Source of the DNA: Schwartzia sp. (in: firmicutes)
GTDB taxonomy: Bacteria > Bacillota > Negativicutes > Selenomonadales > Selenomonadaceae
DNA: 10,529 nt
Assembly: GCA_017939945.1 (NCBI GenBank)
Contig: JAGAZS010000289.1
Span: forward strand, 1 to 10,529
Direction of reading: 5' to 3'
Part shown: positions 1 to 7,344 of the stretch, piece after piece
How the letters are laid out: the number at the start of each line of letters is the position of its first letter
How positions within the stretch are numbered: position 1 is the stretch's first letter
Notes under the pieces: generated by a model
Databases searched by the model: none
Told to the model about the DNA's origin: nothing
Seen by the model: only the letters and a program-made list of their open reading frames with translations
Program-made: the position numbers and the translations under genes

Positions 1-1350
1 AACGCCACGCTCTTGCAGCATATCGCTCAGGACTGCCGCATGGTAGCCATTCAAGGCGAAGATGATGGTTTTGCCGTACTTTTCACGGTTATTTATATAC
101 TCGTCGATAATGGCTCCGTTTCGTTCATTGGATTTCGCAATCACTTCAATCGTGCGCTCCGTGAGCTCGCCGCGCCGCCGGATGAGGTTCATCTCGTTCT
201 CGTCCTTCACAATCGCCTCGATGTTGTCGTTCGTGTCCCGAGGGATATGGAGGGGCTTTGCGAGTGTGCCGTCCGTGATGAGATTTGTCATTGGAATCCT
301 ATAGATGATATTGTCGTCAAAGAGCTTTTTGAGGGCGGCGGTTCCGGCGTCCGTATATTTGACCGGGGTGGCCGTGAGGCCCAAGAGCTTCGCGTCCGGG
401 CGCACTTTCCGAATGTCTTGGACAATCCGCTGGTAAGTCGGCGCGGTGGTGTGATGGGCTTCGTCCACTACGATGATGACTTTTTTCGCAAGAGGCTTCG
501 TAAGGTAGCCCGTCTTCCGGCAAAGGCTCTGCACACTGCCGACAACAAGGCCGTCGCCTTTGCTGAGCGCGTGGGCCGAAGCGTGCATTCCCGAAACGCA
601 GACCATGCGAAGCTCGTCCGGCGTATTCTTGTCCCCCTCGGTCAAGCGCCGATCCCTCGCAATGGGGGCGAGGCGGTAAAGAGCTTCCGCCGCTTGTTCC
701 ACCAGCATGTGGCGATGGGCGAGCCATACAATCTCGTAGCCGCGGGACGCCATTTCGTGAAGCAGGAAATAAGCGCTTGTCATGGTCTTGCCGCTTCCCG
801 TCGGCATCATCAGGATGCCCGATTTTTTGTCCTCGTCGATGAAAAACTTTTTGAGCGCGGCGACCGCTTCCTGTTGGTAAGGGTGCAGGGAAACCTCTGT
901 CGCGGCGGTTTTCGTGAGGTCTATCGTGACGGGCTTCGTGAACGTCGTTTCCGCTTCGAAATTGGGGAGGCCGTCTTTCAGAAGCTCCATCTTATAGGCC
1001 TCGACCACGGTATTCGTGAGGTTCTTTCGGCGAAGCAGGAGCAGGATATCTTCCGGCTCCATGTTCTTTTTGAATCCCCCGTAATTGAGCTTTGCGAGGT
1101 GCTCGGCGATATTTTTCAGATGTGCGCCTTTCTGCGATTCGCGGAAGTAATCCTCGATTTCGCGCCGATACTTTTGGATGAAGAACGGATTCGGCCATTC
1201 GGCAATCTCCGAAATATACGGCGCGAGCAAATCCTTGTCAGAGAGGTCCGTCTCCGGTTTGTCGTACTCCGGGGTGAGCTTGCTGTAAACCACCGCCTTG
1301 ATGAATCCCGTCGAGAACCGTGTCCAGTCAAACCTTGCTTTCTTTTTCAT
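1..1350 (-). CDS. DEAD/DEAH-box (superfamily 2) helicase, C-terminus beyond the left edge
   Basis: An open frame of 450 codons runs leftward from ATG at 1350-1348 to the window edge without a stop, so the C-terminus is missing. The start is supported by GGAGG at 1358-1362, seven bases upstream. Seen motifs: LHPYQQEAV near residues 155-163, Walker A MPTGSGKT at 182-189, motif Ia around IVWLAHRHMLVEQA (207-220), the DEAH box in VVDEAHHTTA (294-303), motif III LGLTATP (323-329), and the start of the second RecA-like lobe at KTIIFALNGYHAA (427-439). This is the ATP-dependent nucleic-acid translocase core shared by SF2 helicases and type I/III restriction motor subunits. Residues 1-150 precede the motor and I do not recognise them; they are charged and look mostly helical. 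The gene follows a co-directional regulator by 96 bases. It could be a stand-alone helicase, a repair enzyme or part of a defence module. The helicase call is secure; the biological role is not. Confidence 0.9.
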   Translation of the reverse strand, partial: MKKKARFDWTRFSTGFIKAVVYSKLTPEYDKPETDLSDKDLLAPYISEIAEWPNPFFIQKYRREIEDYFRESQKGAHLKNIAEHLAKLNYGGFKKNMEPEDILLLLRRKNLTNTVVEAYKMELLKDGLPNFEAETTFTKPVTIDLTKTAATEVSLHPYQQEAVAALKKFFIDEDKKSGILMMPTGSGKTMTSAYFLLHEMASRGYEIVWLAHRHMLVEQAAEALYRLAPIARDRRLTEGDKNTPDELRMVCVSGMHASAHALSKGDGLVVGSVQSLCRKTGYLTKPLAKKVIIVVDEAHHTTAPTYQRIVQDIRKVRPDAKLLGLTATPVKYTDAGTAALKKLFDDNIIYRIPMTNLITDGTLAKPLHIPRDTNDNIEAIVKDENEMNLIRRRGELTERTIEVIAKSNERNGAIIDEYINNREKYGKTIIFALNGYHAAVLSDMLQERGV

Positions 1351-1398
1351 TTCGATTCCTCCATTTCATTTTTGGCGTTATCGCCTTGCTATGGTCAA

Positions 1399-1427
1399 AG
1401 TATAACAAGGCAACTGCCAAAAACGGG
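1399..1427 (-). promoter_or_regulatory. candidate extended -10 promoter for the helicase gene
   Basis: On the minus strand the gap before the helicase gene contains TGTTATACT. This is an extended -10 element (TG, one base, TATACT), with the hexamer at 1404-1399. The hexamer 17 bases further upstream (CCCGTT, 1427-1422) is a poor -35, which extended -10 promoters can tolerate. Predicted transcription would begin near 1392, giving a leader of about 40 bases before the ATG at 1350. It would let the helicase be transcribed separately from the upstream regulator. Confidence 0.4.
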
Positions 1428-1440
1428 GGACAACTTGTCC
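1409..1440. promoter_or_regulatory. two palindromes, possible operator
   Basis: GGACAACTTGTCC at 1428-1440 is a perfect inverted repeat of six bases around one central base. GGCAACTGCC at 1409-1418 is a smaller one (4+2+4). Both carry CAACT in the middle, and their centres are about 20.5 bases apart, close to two helical turns. The smaller lies between the proposed -10 and -35 of the helicase promoter; the larger lies just upstream of the -35. The loop of the larger is too short for a good RNA hairpin, so a protein-binding site is more plausible. The neighbouring helix-turn-helix protein is an obvious candidate to bind here, but that is inference. Confidence 0.35.
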
Positions 1441-1446
1441 AAAACT

Positions 1447-1932
1447 TCATTTGTTGAGCTGTATCCCAAATGAGGCGCAGGATTCGTAGAATGTACCGAT
1501 GTCATCGCCGCAGTTGATCGCGTCCACCACAATAGCGTCGAAAAGCTGCTCCTCCGGATCCAAGCTGTGTCCCTGCATGGAAAAGAGCGGTATGCTTTGT
1601 TCCAGCGTGAGCGGCGTTCCGACGCACAGCTTTGCGACGGCGACTCTTGTAATGGGGCGCGCGCCGCGAAGGTACTTTCGCATAATGGCTTCGGTCAATC
1701 CTGTGCGGGTTTCCAGCTTCGCGAAATTCCCATTGTACGGTGTGGGGGCCGCGAAGATTCTTGAAAATTCCCGCTGCAACAAAACTTGTTTTTTCTCCGA
1801 AGGGAGTGGAATTCCCGAATCACCGGGGCGCAGCATGGCCGTTGCCGTGTTGTGTTCCACGGGAAAGGTCAGACCGTCGGAAGAAAATGTGTGGTCTCGA
1901 ATATACTGTTTGTCAATGTTTGAAAAATTCAT
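1447..1932 (-). CDS. XRE-like helix-turn-helix regulator
   Basis: A 161-residue protein, probably cytoplasmic. The ATG at 1932-1930 is preceded by GGAGG at 1945-1941 with an eight-base gap, which fixes the start. Residues about 69-123 read as a lambda-repressor-type DNA-binding fold: LETRTGLTEAIMRKYLRG (73-90) fits helices 2 and 3 of the helix-turn-helix, and TPLTLEQSIPLFSMQGHSL follows. The C-terminal part (about 125-158, containing DAIVVDAINCGDDIGTFYE and ending CASFGIQL) resembles the helical tail after the HTH in small Firmicutes regulators of this kind. Residues 1-50 are unlike anything I recognise. No enzymatic motif, signal peptide or membrane segment is seen. It lies 96 bases upstream of the helicase gene on the same strand and diverges from tamB, so it may control either neighbour or itself. 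The fold call rests on pattern recognition, not on a search. Confidence 0.65.
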   Translation of the reverse strand: MNFSNIDKQYIRDHTFSSDGLTFPVEHNTATAMLRPGDSGIPLPSEKKQVLLQREFSRIFAAPTPYNGNFAKLETRTGLTEAIMRKYLRGARPITRVAVAKLCVGTPLTLEQSIPLFSMQGHSLDPEEQLFDAIVVDAINCGDDIGTFYESCASFGIQLNK

Positions 1933-2015
1933 AGTGACAGCCTCCCGAAAAAATATGGATTCTTAAGATTAGGATAGATTGATGAGTTCTTCATAATGGT
2001 TACAATTCGTTGAAT

Positions 2016-2032
2016 AGCAGGTTTTTCCTGCT
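2016..2032. repeat. short inverted repeat in the divergent intergenic region
   Basis: AGCAGG and CCTGCT flank a TTTTT loop, giving a perfect six-base-pair stem. It lies about 84 bases upstream of the regulator start and about 60 bases upstream of the tamB -35. No run of T follows the stem on either strand, so it does not look like a terminator. It could be a protein-binding dyad or a small hairpin in the regulator leader. The rest of 1933-2170 is AT-richer than the genes around it. I found no convincing leftward promoter there. Confidence 0.35.
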
Positions 2033-2091
2033 TCTCTACCATACAAAATGCTTAAATATATGGATATGATGCGTGATTTGCTGGGAAAACA

Positions 2092-2120
2092 TTGACAAAT
2101 CGCGGCGTTCGCTTTAGAAT
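2092..2120 (+). promoter_or_regulatory. sigma-A type promoter of the tamB cluster
   Basis: TTGACA at 2092-2097 matches the -35 consensus perfectly. TAGAAT at 2115-2120 matches the -10 at five of six bases. The spacer is exactly 17 bases. Transcription would start near 2127, giving a leader of about 44 bases that ends in the strong ribosome site AAAGGAGGAG (2154-2163) before tamB. It is the best promoter in the window and the likely start of the outer-membrane gene cluster. Confidence 0.8.
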
Positions 2121-2170
2121 TTGCAGGAAACATAGTATAACAATATAAAAAAGAAAGGAGGAGTCCGAAG

Positions 2171-5100
2171 ATGCAACGACGACCTTTGATGATCGCGGGC
2201 GGCGTTTTCGGACTCTTTCTTTTTTGCGCGCTTTTTTTCTGGGGCCTGGCGAATACGCAATCCTTTATGACTTCCATGGGGCAGATGGCGGGCGAGAAAG
2301 GCTCCGCGATTCTCGGCACGCGCGTCGAGGTCGGGGAAGTGCGCGTGGATTCGCCGTGGTCGCTGACGGTGCGCGATATCGCGCTTTACGACAAACGGGA
2401 CGAGATGCTTTTGAAGGCTGAATCGGCGACGGTGCGGTTCAGTCTTTTTGGTATGCTCACGGACAAGCCTGCGAAGGCGGTGGACGAGGTCTTGGTGCGC
2501 CGTCCGGAGGCGCGGATCGAGAAGCGCGCGGACGGGACATGGAATTATGCGGATTTGATTGAAGAGGACAGCGAACCCAGCGGTTTTGCCGGCGTAGTGC
2601 GCGGCGAATACGCCTCGCTGGATTTCCGTATGGACGGGAAATCCCTTTCGCTTTCCGATGTGAACGGCAGCGTCGATTTTGCCGATGAGAAGGCGATGCG
2701 CATCGCGGTGAAGGCAAAGCAGGACGCGGCGGCGCTTTCCGCCGAGGGGACGATCGGCGGGGAGAACGTGAAGCTTTACGTCGAGGCCGAAGACGTTCTG
2801 GTTGAAAAGTATCTTGCATGGCTGCCGAAAGGAATCCTGCCGGAGTCGGTGGAGATTCGTCGCGGACGCGTCGAGACATTGACGGCGGAGCTGGAAAAAC
2901 ACGGCGACGCGCTTTCGTACCAAGGGCGCGGGACGCTTTCGGGCGGCGCGGTGCGCGTGCTGGAGACGGAAATCGAGAAAATCGAAGGCACGGCGGATTT
3001 CTCGGAGCGCGAGGTGCGGCTCGTCGCGTCAGCGGAGGCGGCGGGGCAGCCCGCGAATGTACGGGGAACCGTCAATCTTTCCGGGAAAGAGCCGGAGCTT
3101 CATCTGTTTGCGCGGTCGGAAGGGTTCGACCCCGGCGAGATTTTCAAGGAAAGTCCGTTCCACGGCGCGGCAGCGTTCTCCGCGCAGATCGAGGGCACGC
3201 CCGCGTCGCCGTCGGTCAGCGGCGCGTTCCGGCTGGAAAAAGGGACGCTGGCGGATTATGAGATCAAGAACGCGAAGGCGACGGCCACATTTGTCGATAA
3301 TCGGATTACGGTGCCGTCCCTGACGGCGGATATTTTGGGCGGGCATGTTGAGGCGGCAGGTGAGTTTGACGCTTCGACGATGCGATTTGACGGCCACGCG
3401 AAAGCGACGGATGTGGACGCTTCGCCGCTGGCGGAAGTTCTGCCGGGGATTTCCGGGCGGGCGTCGGCGGATCTCGGCTTTGCCGGGGATGCGGACGCGC
3501 TGGAGCGGGCGTCCGTCTATGGCAGCGTGCTCGCTCACGACATTTCATATCTCGATATTTCGGCGCCGGAGCTTTCCGCGTCCTTTTATCATGACCCGGA
3601 GCGGACGCAGATCGATTATATGAGCCTGCATCTGGAGAATGGCGGGGAGATCGGCGTCGAGGGAAAAATTTTCGGGATGGAGTCACTGGATCTCGCTTAT
3701 TATGCGACGCATGTGGATCTTGGATTGCTTTCGCGCATCGATTCGGTTTTCGATATGGCGGGATTTGGGGACGCGAACGGTACGGTGCGTGGTCCGATCG
3801 ACAATCCGGCAGTGGAGGCGGATTTTTCGGCAATCCACGGCCACCTGTTCCGGCAGCCTTATCGGACGCTGCACGGCAAAGCGTCCGGCAGTCTCGACGG
3901 AGTGCGGATCGATTCGTTCTCGATGGAAAACGGAGGTCATGTGACGTGGCTGGTCAAGGGCGTCGTCGGCTTCACCGGGGAACGCCGCGTCAATCTTCAG
4001 ATTGACACGGTCGGCGCGCGGTTGGAGGATTTTGCTGCGCTGGTGGCGCCGGATCAGCCGATCACCGGCGATATCGACAATATCATCACGGTCACGGGCA
4101 CACTGGACAATCCGTCGGTCGTCGGCTATATCAGCTCCCACCGGGGCAGCTACAACGGTTACCTGCTCTCCGGCATGGAAGGCGACTATACGATGAAGAA
4201 CGGCGTGCTGACGGTGCAGGATTTCCATATCTATTCGCCGCTTGTGGATATGGATTTGAACGGTACGGTAACGACGGCGACAAGAGCCCTCGATCTGAAA
4301 GTGGCGGTTCATGATATCGATTTGCGCCGATTCGAGAAAAAACTGCCGTATCCGATCGAGGGGCACGGCGTATTTGACGGGCAAATCCTAGGCACATTGG
4401 ACGAGCCGGTTTTTGACGGGAAGCTTACGGCGCCCGCGTTGACGCTGAACGGCGAGACGATTACGGACGCGACGGGCGAAGTGCATCTCCGGGGGACGCG
4501 GGTCGAGCTGCATCCGTTCGCTTTCAAGCAAAACGGCGGCATATATTCGCTCCGCATGGTAATCGATATCAGCAGCGAAACCCTTTCCGGCAAGGTGAAG
4601 GTCGAGCAGGGCGACCTTGCCGCGATGCTTTCCGTCGCAAACGCGAAAAACGATGCGATTCATGGCCGCGTCAACGCGGATATTGACCTCGGCGGGACGC
4701 TCTCTGTTCCGAGGATTTCGGCGCGCGGTGTGCTGACGGAAGGGGACGTCTGCGGGTATCCGCTGACCAACGTGTCTCTCGACGGAGCTCTCGACGGTCG
4801 CGTGGTAACGCTCCGGCGCTTCGAGGGGCATCAGGGGGACGGCGTACTGGCTGCGACGGGAACCGTCGACCTGGACGGCGCAATCGACGGACGGCTTTCC
4901 GCGCACGGCATCCGTGCGGGAATGCTCTCGGCGGCTGCGGGACTGAATATGGACGCGGTGGGCACGCTGGATTTGGAGGCTGAATTCGGCGGCACGGTTG
5001 AACATCCGTTGGCTGACGCGTCGCTGACGATAACGGACGGCGGCGTTCGCGGCTCGACCTTCGATTTGCTGACCGGGCTCGTGCATTTGCGCGGCAGCGT

Positions 5101-6499
5101 CGTCGAGCTGGAGCAGGTGGTCGCGACGAAGGCGCAGGGAGAGAAAACGTATAGGGCCAGCGCAACGGGAATGCTGCCGCTGAAAGCGTTTACCGCACAG
5201 CAGGGCGAGGAGCTTTCCGAGTACGACAGGATCAATCTCCGCCTTTCGCTGGACGACGCCGATCTTGGCTTATTGCCGCTATTGTCGCGGGAAATCGACT
5301 GGGCGATGGGCGAGACGGACGGCAACGTAGTCATCGGCGGTTCGTTGGCGGCGCCGACCTTTGACGGCGCGCTGCGCATAAATAACGGCTCGGTAAAACT
5401 GAAGGCGCTGAAAATTCCATTGACGGAAATGAATTTCGGCCTGAAGATGGAAGGCGACTCGATTTCCGTGGAGCAAGGCTCTTCCGGAAAAATGGGGAAA
5501 GGAACGTTCACCGTCAGCGGAGAGACGCGGCTCGACGGCAGGATGCCCGTGGATTACCGACTGAATTTTGATGCGAAGGCGCTGGAGATTGCCTCGACCT
5601 TCTTCACGGGGCCGGTGACGGCGTCCTTCGACCTTCGGGAAGGGGAAATTTTTGGCCGGCGGCTGCCGAAGCTGACGGGACGCGTCGCCATCGACGACGT
5701 GCTGGTTTCCATCCCGACCATACCGGACAGCGACAGCGAACTGCCGCGTATGATCCTTGATTTGAACGTCGAAATTGGCAAGCATACGCATTTCTACAGT
5801 CCGGGGCTTTACGATCTTTGGCTGCAGGGCAGTGCGCATTTCACCGGGACGACGCGCCATCCGAAGCAGTCCGGCACGATTTCCGTCCGGCGCGGCAGGA
5901 TCCAGTACCTGCAAACCCAGTTCCGCGTCACGGAAGGCGAAGCGTATTTCAATCAGGTCGATTCGTTCCTGCCGAGCATCACTTTCCGGGCGTCGGCGCG
6001 AATGAACCGCACACGCATCATGCTCGGCATCGACGGACCGGTGCAGCAGATGAAGTTTACGTTGACGTCCAGTCCGGAAATGAGCCAGCAGGAAATTATC
6101 CGGATGTTGACGCTGCGCGGCGCGTCCCTGCAAGGCGGCAACGCGGATTCGGCGGAAGCGCAAAGGAATGCGCTGCTTTTGGCGGGCCTGCAGATGAGCG
6201 TTCTGGGCGAAGTACAGGAGGCGATTCGCGACCTTTTGCAGCTCGATGAACTGGTTTTGTCGACAGGAACATTCGAAAAAGGTGAAAAAGGGGCAGACAA
6301 ATCGACAATTGAGGCGTATAATGTACAAATAGGCAAGTATGTCACCGACAAGGTTATGCTTCGGTACACCCAGAGCCTGTCCGAGGACATGCGGCGTTAC
6401 AGCATCCGTTATGATTTCACGGACCGCTTCAGCATGTTCGTGGCACGTGACGAAAAGAACAGCAATTGGTTCGGCTTTGAAGCGAGAATTAAATTCTAA
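2171..6499 (+). CDS. tamB: TamB family translocation/assembly protein (AsmA-like, DUF490)
   Basis: A 1442-residue protein anchored in the inner membrane, with its body in the periplasm. TamB proteins form a long hydrophobic beta groove that spans the periplasm. They work with an Omp85 protein in outer-membrane protein insertion and are implicated in phospholipid transport to the outer membrane. Seen here: an N-terminal signal anchor (about residues 7-27), an AsmA-like stretch (VEVGEVRVDSPWSLTVRDIALYD region, about 50-75), and a long beta-rich body in which a G(S/T)xxxP pattern recurs about every 100 residues. The conserved C-terminal TamB domain covers about 1120-1442: RRGRIQYLQTQFRVTEGEAYF begins near 1239, SPEMSQQEIIRMLTLRG near 1300, and the protein ends GFEARIKF. 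The length is typical of the family. The ATG has AAAGGAGGAG seven bases upstream. The sigma-factor gene follows after 47 bases and the Omp85 gene lies further downstream. Outside Proteobacteria, tamB is often linked to bamA where tamA is absent, which fits. Confidence 0.93.
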   Translation: MQRRPLMIAGGVFGLFLFCALFFWGLANTQSFMTSMGQMAGEKGSAILGTRVEVGEVRVDSPWSLTVRDIALYDKRDEMLLKAESATVRFSLFGMLTDKPAKAVDEVLVRRPEARIEKRADGTWNYADLIEEDSEPSGFAGVVRGEYASLDFRMDGKSLSLSDVNGSVDFADEKAMRIAVKAKQDAAALSAEGTIGGENVKLYVEAEDVLVEKYLAWLPKGILPESVEIRRGRVETLTAELEKHGDALSYQGRGTLSGGAVRVLETEIEKIEGTADFSEREVRLVASAEAAGQPANVRGTVNLSGKEPELHLFARSEGFDPGEIFKESPFHGAAAFSAQIEGTPASPSVSGAFRLEKGTLADYEIKNAKATATFVDNRITVPSLTADILGGHVEAAGEFDASTMRFDGHAKATDVDASPLAEVLPGISGRASADLGFAGDADALERASVYGSVLAHDISYLDISAPELSASFYHDPERTQIDYMSLHLENGGEIGVEGKIFGMESLDLAYYATHVDLGLLSRIDSVFDMAGFGDANGTVRGPIDNPAVEADFSAIHGHLFRQPYRTLHGKASGSLDGVRIDSFSMENGGHVTWLVKGVVGFTGERRVNLQIDTVGARLEDFAALVAPDQPITGDIDNIITVTGTLDNPSVVGYISSHRGSYNGYLLSGMEGDYTMKNGVLTVQDFHIYSPLVDMDLNGTVTTATRALDLKVAVHDIDLRRFEKKLPYPIEGHGVFDGQILGTLDEPVFDGKLTAPALTLNGETITDATGEVHLRGTRVELHPFAFKQNGGIYSLRMVIDISSETLSGKVKVEQGDLAAMLSVANAKNDAIHGRVNADIDLGGTLSVPRISARGVLTEGDVCGYPLTNVSLDGALDGRVVTLRRFEGHQGDGVLAATGTVDLDGAIDGRLSAHGIRAGMLSAAAGLNMDAVGTLDLEAEFGGTVEHPLADASLTITDGGVRGSTFDLLTGLVHLRGSVVELEQVVATKAQGEKTYRASATGMLPLKAFTAQQGEELSEYDRINLRLSLDDADLGLLPLLSREIDWAMGETDGNVVIGGSLAAPTFDGALRINNGSVKLKALKIPLTEMNFGLKMEGDSISVEQGSSGKMGKGTFTVSGETRLDGRMPVDYRLNFDAKALEIASTFFTGPVTASFDLREGEIFGRRLPKLTGRVAIDDVLVSIPTIPDSDSELPRMILDLNVEIGKHTHFYSPGLYDLWLQGSAHFTGTTRHPKQSGTISVRRGRIQYLQTQFRVTEGEAYFNQVDSFLPSITFRASARMNRTRIMLGIDGPVQQMKFTLTSSPEMSQQEIIRMLTLRGASLQGGNADSAEAQRNALLLAGLQMSVLGEVQEAIRDLLQLDELVLSTGTFEKGEKGADKSTIEAYNVQIGKYVTDKVMLRYTQSLSEDMRRYSIRYDFTDRFSMFVARDEKNSNWFGFEARIKF

Positions 6500-6540
6500 T
6501 CTTGTTTTTAGAACTTTGGTTTATGATAAGATGAACGATT

Positions 6541-6552
6541 GGGGGGGTGATC
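6541..6552 (+). promoter_or_regulatory. unusual ribosome-binding stretch at the start of the sigma gene
   Basis: The run GGGGGGGTGATC resembles the full complement of the 16S rRNA 3' end (AGGAGGTGATC). The GTG usually taken as the start (6547) sits inside this stretch rather than downstream of it. An in-frame TGA at 6532-6534 excludes any earlier start. If the stretch is the true Shine-Dalgarno, initiation would fall at an in-frame CTG at 6556 or 6562, shortening the protein by three or five residues. Confidence 0.4.
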
Positions 6553-7197
6553 GGTCTGCGGCTGGAAGAGTATATCCAAGAACTGAAAAAAATTGAGATC
6601 TTATCCCCTGAAGAGGAAGCCCGCCTTTGGGAAGCGTGCAAAACGCGTCATGACGAAGGCGCGCGGGCGAAGCTGATCCAGTCGTATCAGCCGCTGGTGT
6701 TCAAGCAGGCGACGCCTTACCGCGCCTCCGAGCATATCATGGACGTCCTGCAGGAGGGCACCGTCGGGCTGATCGAGGCGGTCGAAAGCTTCGATCCTTC
6801 CCGCGGCGTGGCGTTCAGTCTTTTTGCCGTGCACCGCATCCGCGGACGCATGATCGATTTCCTGAAAAAAGAGGGGGATTCTGCCGCGCCCTGCATCGAC
6901 GGCATGGTGGACGCCGAGGGGCTTCCCTGGAAAGAACGCATCGCCGATCCGGGCGCGCTGCCGGAGGAGCAGGCGGAAAGCCATGTGCTGGCTGAACGGC
7001 TGCGCGAGGCGATGGCCCGCCTTCCGCAAAAGGAGCGGATCGTGCTGGAGGAAGTTTATTTGGCCGGCGGCGCGGTGGACGGCGTGGCCGATGAGCTTCA
7101 TCTGAGCACGTCGCGCATTTACCGGCTGCAAAAGACGGGAATCCGCCGCATCCGCGGAATGATGGCGCGATTCATGCAGCATTGGCACGAAAAGTGA
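6547..7197 (+). CDS. small sigma-70 family RNA polymerase sigma factor
   Basis: A 216-residue alternative sigma factor that would direct core RNA polymerase to a specific promoter set. Region 2 is clear at about residues 40-108: QSYQPLVFKQA (45-55), then MDVLQEGTVGLIEAVESFDP (65-84) and GVAFSLFAVHRIRGRMIDFL (87-106). The last has the FxxxAxxRIRGxxID pattern of the FliA/WhiG/SigB group. Region 4 lies at about 150-207: REAMARLPQKERIVLEEVYL, then the helix-turn-helix VADELHLSTSRIYRLQ. A short acidic linker (about 109-148) replaces a clear region 3, so it is smaller than FliA or WhiG. The start is uncertain (GTG 6547, or CTG 6556/6562). The gene lies 47 bases after tamB, and the next coding start is 147 bases after its stop. 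Its position between tamB and bamA suggests a role in envelope gene control. Family is confident; target genes are unknown. Confidence 0.87.
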   Translation: MIGLRLEEYIQELKKIEILSPEEEARLWEACKTRHDEGARAKLIQSYQPLVFKQATPYRASEHIMDVLQEGTVGLIEAVESFDPSRGVAFSLFAVHRIRGRMIDFLKKEGDSAAPCIDGMVDAEGLPWKERIADPGALPEEQAESHVLAERLREAMARLPQKERIVLEEVYLAGGAVDGVADELHLSTSRIYRLQKTGIRRIRGMMARFMQHWHEK

Positions 7198-7210
7198 TTG
7201 TTTCGGGGCG

Positions 7211-7292
7211 AATATCGGCGATATAACGCCGTATTGCCCGATATTTTCCCGTCGCGCCTGATTTCACGGCGCGAGGGAAACGGCAAAAGCCG
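7211..7292 (+). other. structured intergenic segment with consecutive hairpins
   Basis: Three inverted repeats lie between the sigma gene and the next start. AATATCGG (7211-7218) pairs with CCGATATT (7238-7245). An alternative inner stem CGGCG (7216-7220) with CGCCG (7227-7231) shares bases with the first, so only one can form at a time. TTTCCCGTCGCGCC (7245-7258) pairs with GGCGCGAGGGAAA (7268-7280), with one bulged G and a nine-base loop. CGGC (7281-7284) pairs with GCCG (7289-7292). No T run follows on either strand, so they are not standard intrinsic terminators. They could be a processing site, a protein-binding leader or a Rho-type attenuator. Confidence 0.5.
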
Positions 7293-7330
7293 GAGTATAG
7301 GATATATTGAGGTAATGAGCTTGTGTTCCG

Positions 7331-7340
7331 AAAGGAGGAG
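7331..7340 (+). promoter_or_regulatory. ribosome-binding site fixing the start at 7345
   Basis: AAAGGAGGAG ends four bases before ATG 7345, with the GGAGG core (7334-7338) six bases upstream. It selects this ATG over the in-frame TTG at 7198 directly after the sigma stop, which has no ribosome site and would add 49 residues encoded by the hairpin region. Confidence 0.85.
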
Positions 7341-7344
7341 TCGC

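Noticed and set aside
13..1473. Long open frame of 486 codons on the plus strand
   Set aside because: It lies antisense to the helicase frame, which has full SF2 motifs and a good ribosome site; the plus-strand product has no recognisable motif and a composition typical of a shadow frame.
2016..2032. Hairpin considered as a terminator for either divergent gene
   Set aside because: It is upstream of both genes and lacks a T run on either strand.
5279..6328. Open frame of 349 codons on the minus strand opposite tamB
   Set aside because: It mirrors the conserved C-terminal TamB domain; low stop frequency is explained by GC-rich coding on the other strand.
6502..6530. Promoter-like TTGTTT and GATAAG/TATGAT before the sigma gene
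   Set aside because: Neither spacing nor hexamers are good together, and transcription would begin almost at the start codon; read-through from tamB explains expression.
7245..7280. Bulged GC-rich hairpin considered as an intrinsic terminator of the sigma gene
   Set aside because: The stem is followed by AAACGG on the plus strand rather than T residues, so the standard signal is missing.
7198..7344. TTG at 7198 as start of the membrane protein gene
   Set aside because: No ribosome site; the extra 49 residues would be coded by the hairpin segment, while ATG 7345 has a strong AAAGGAGGAG.
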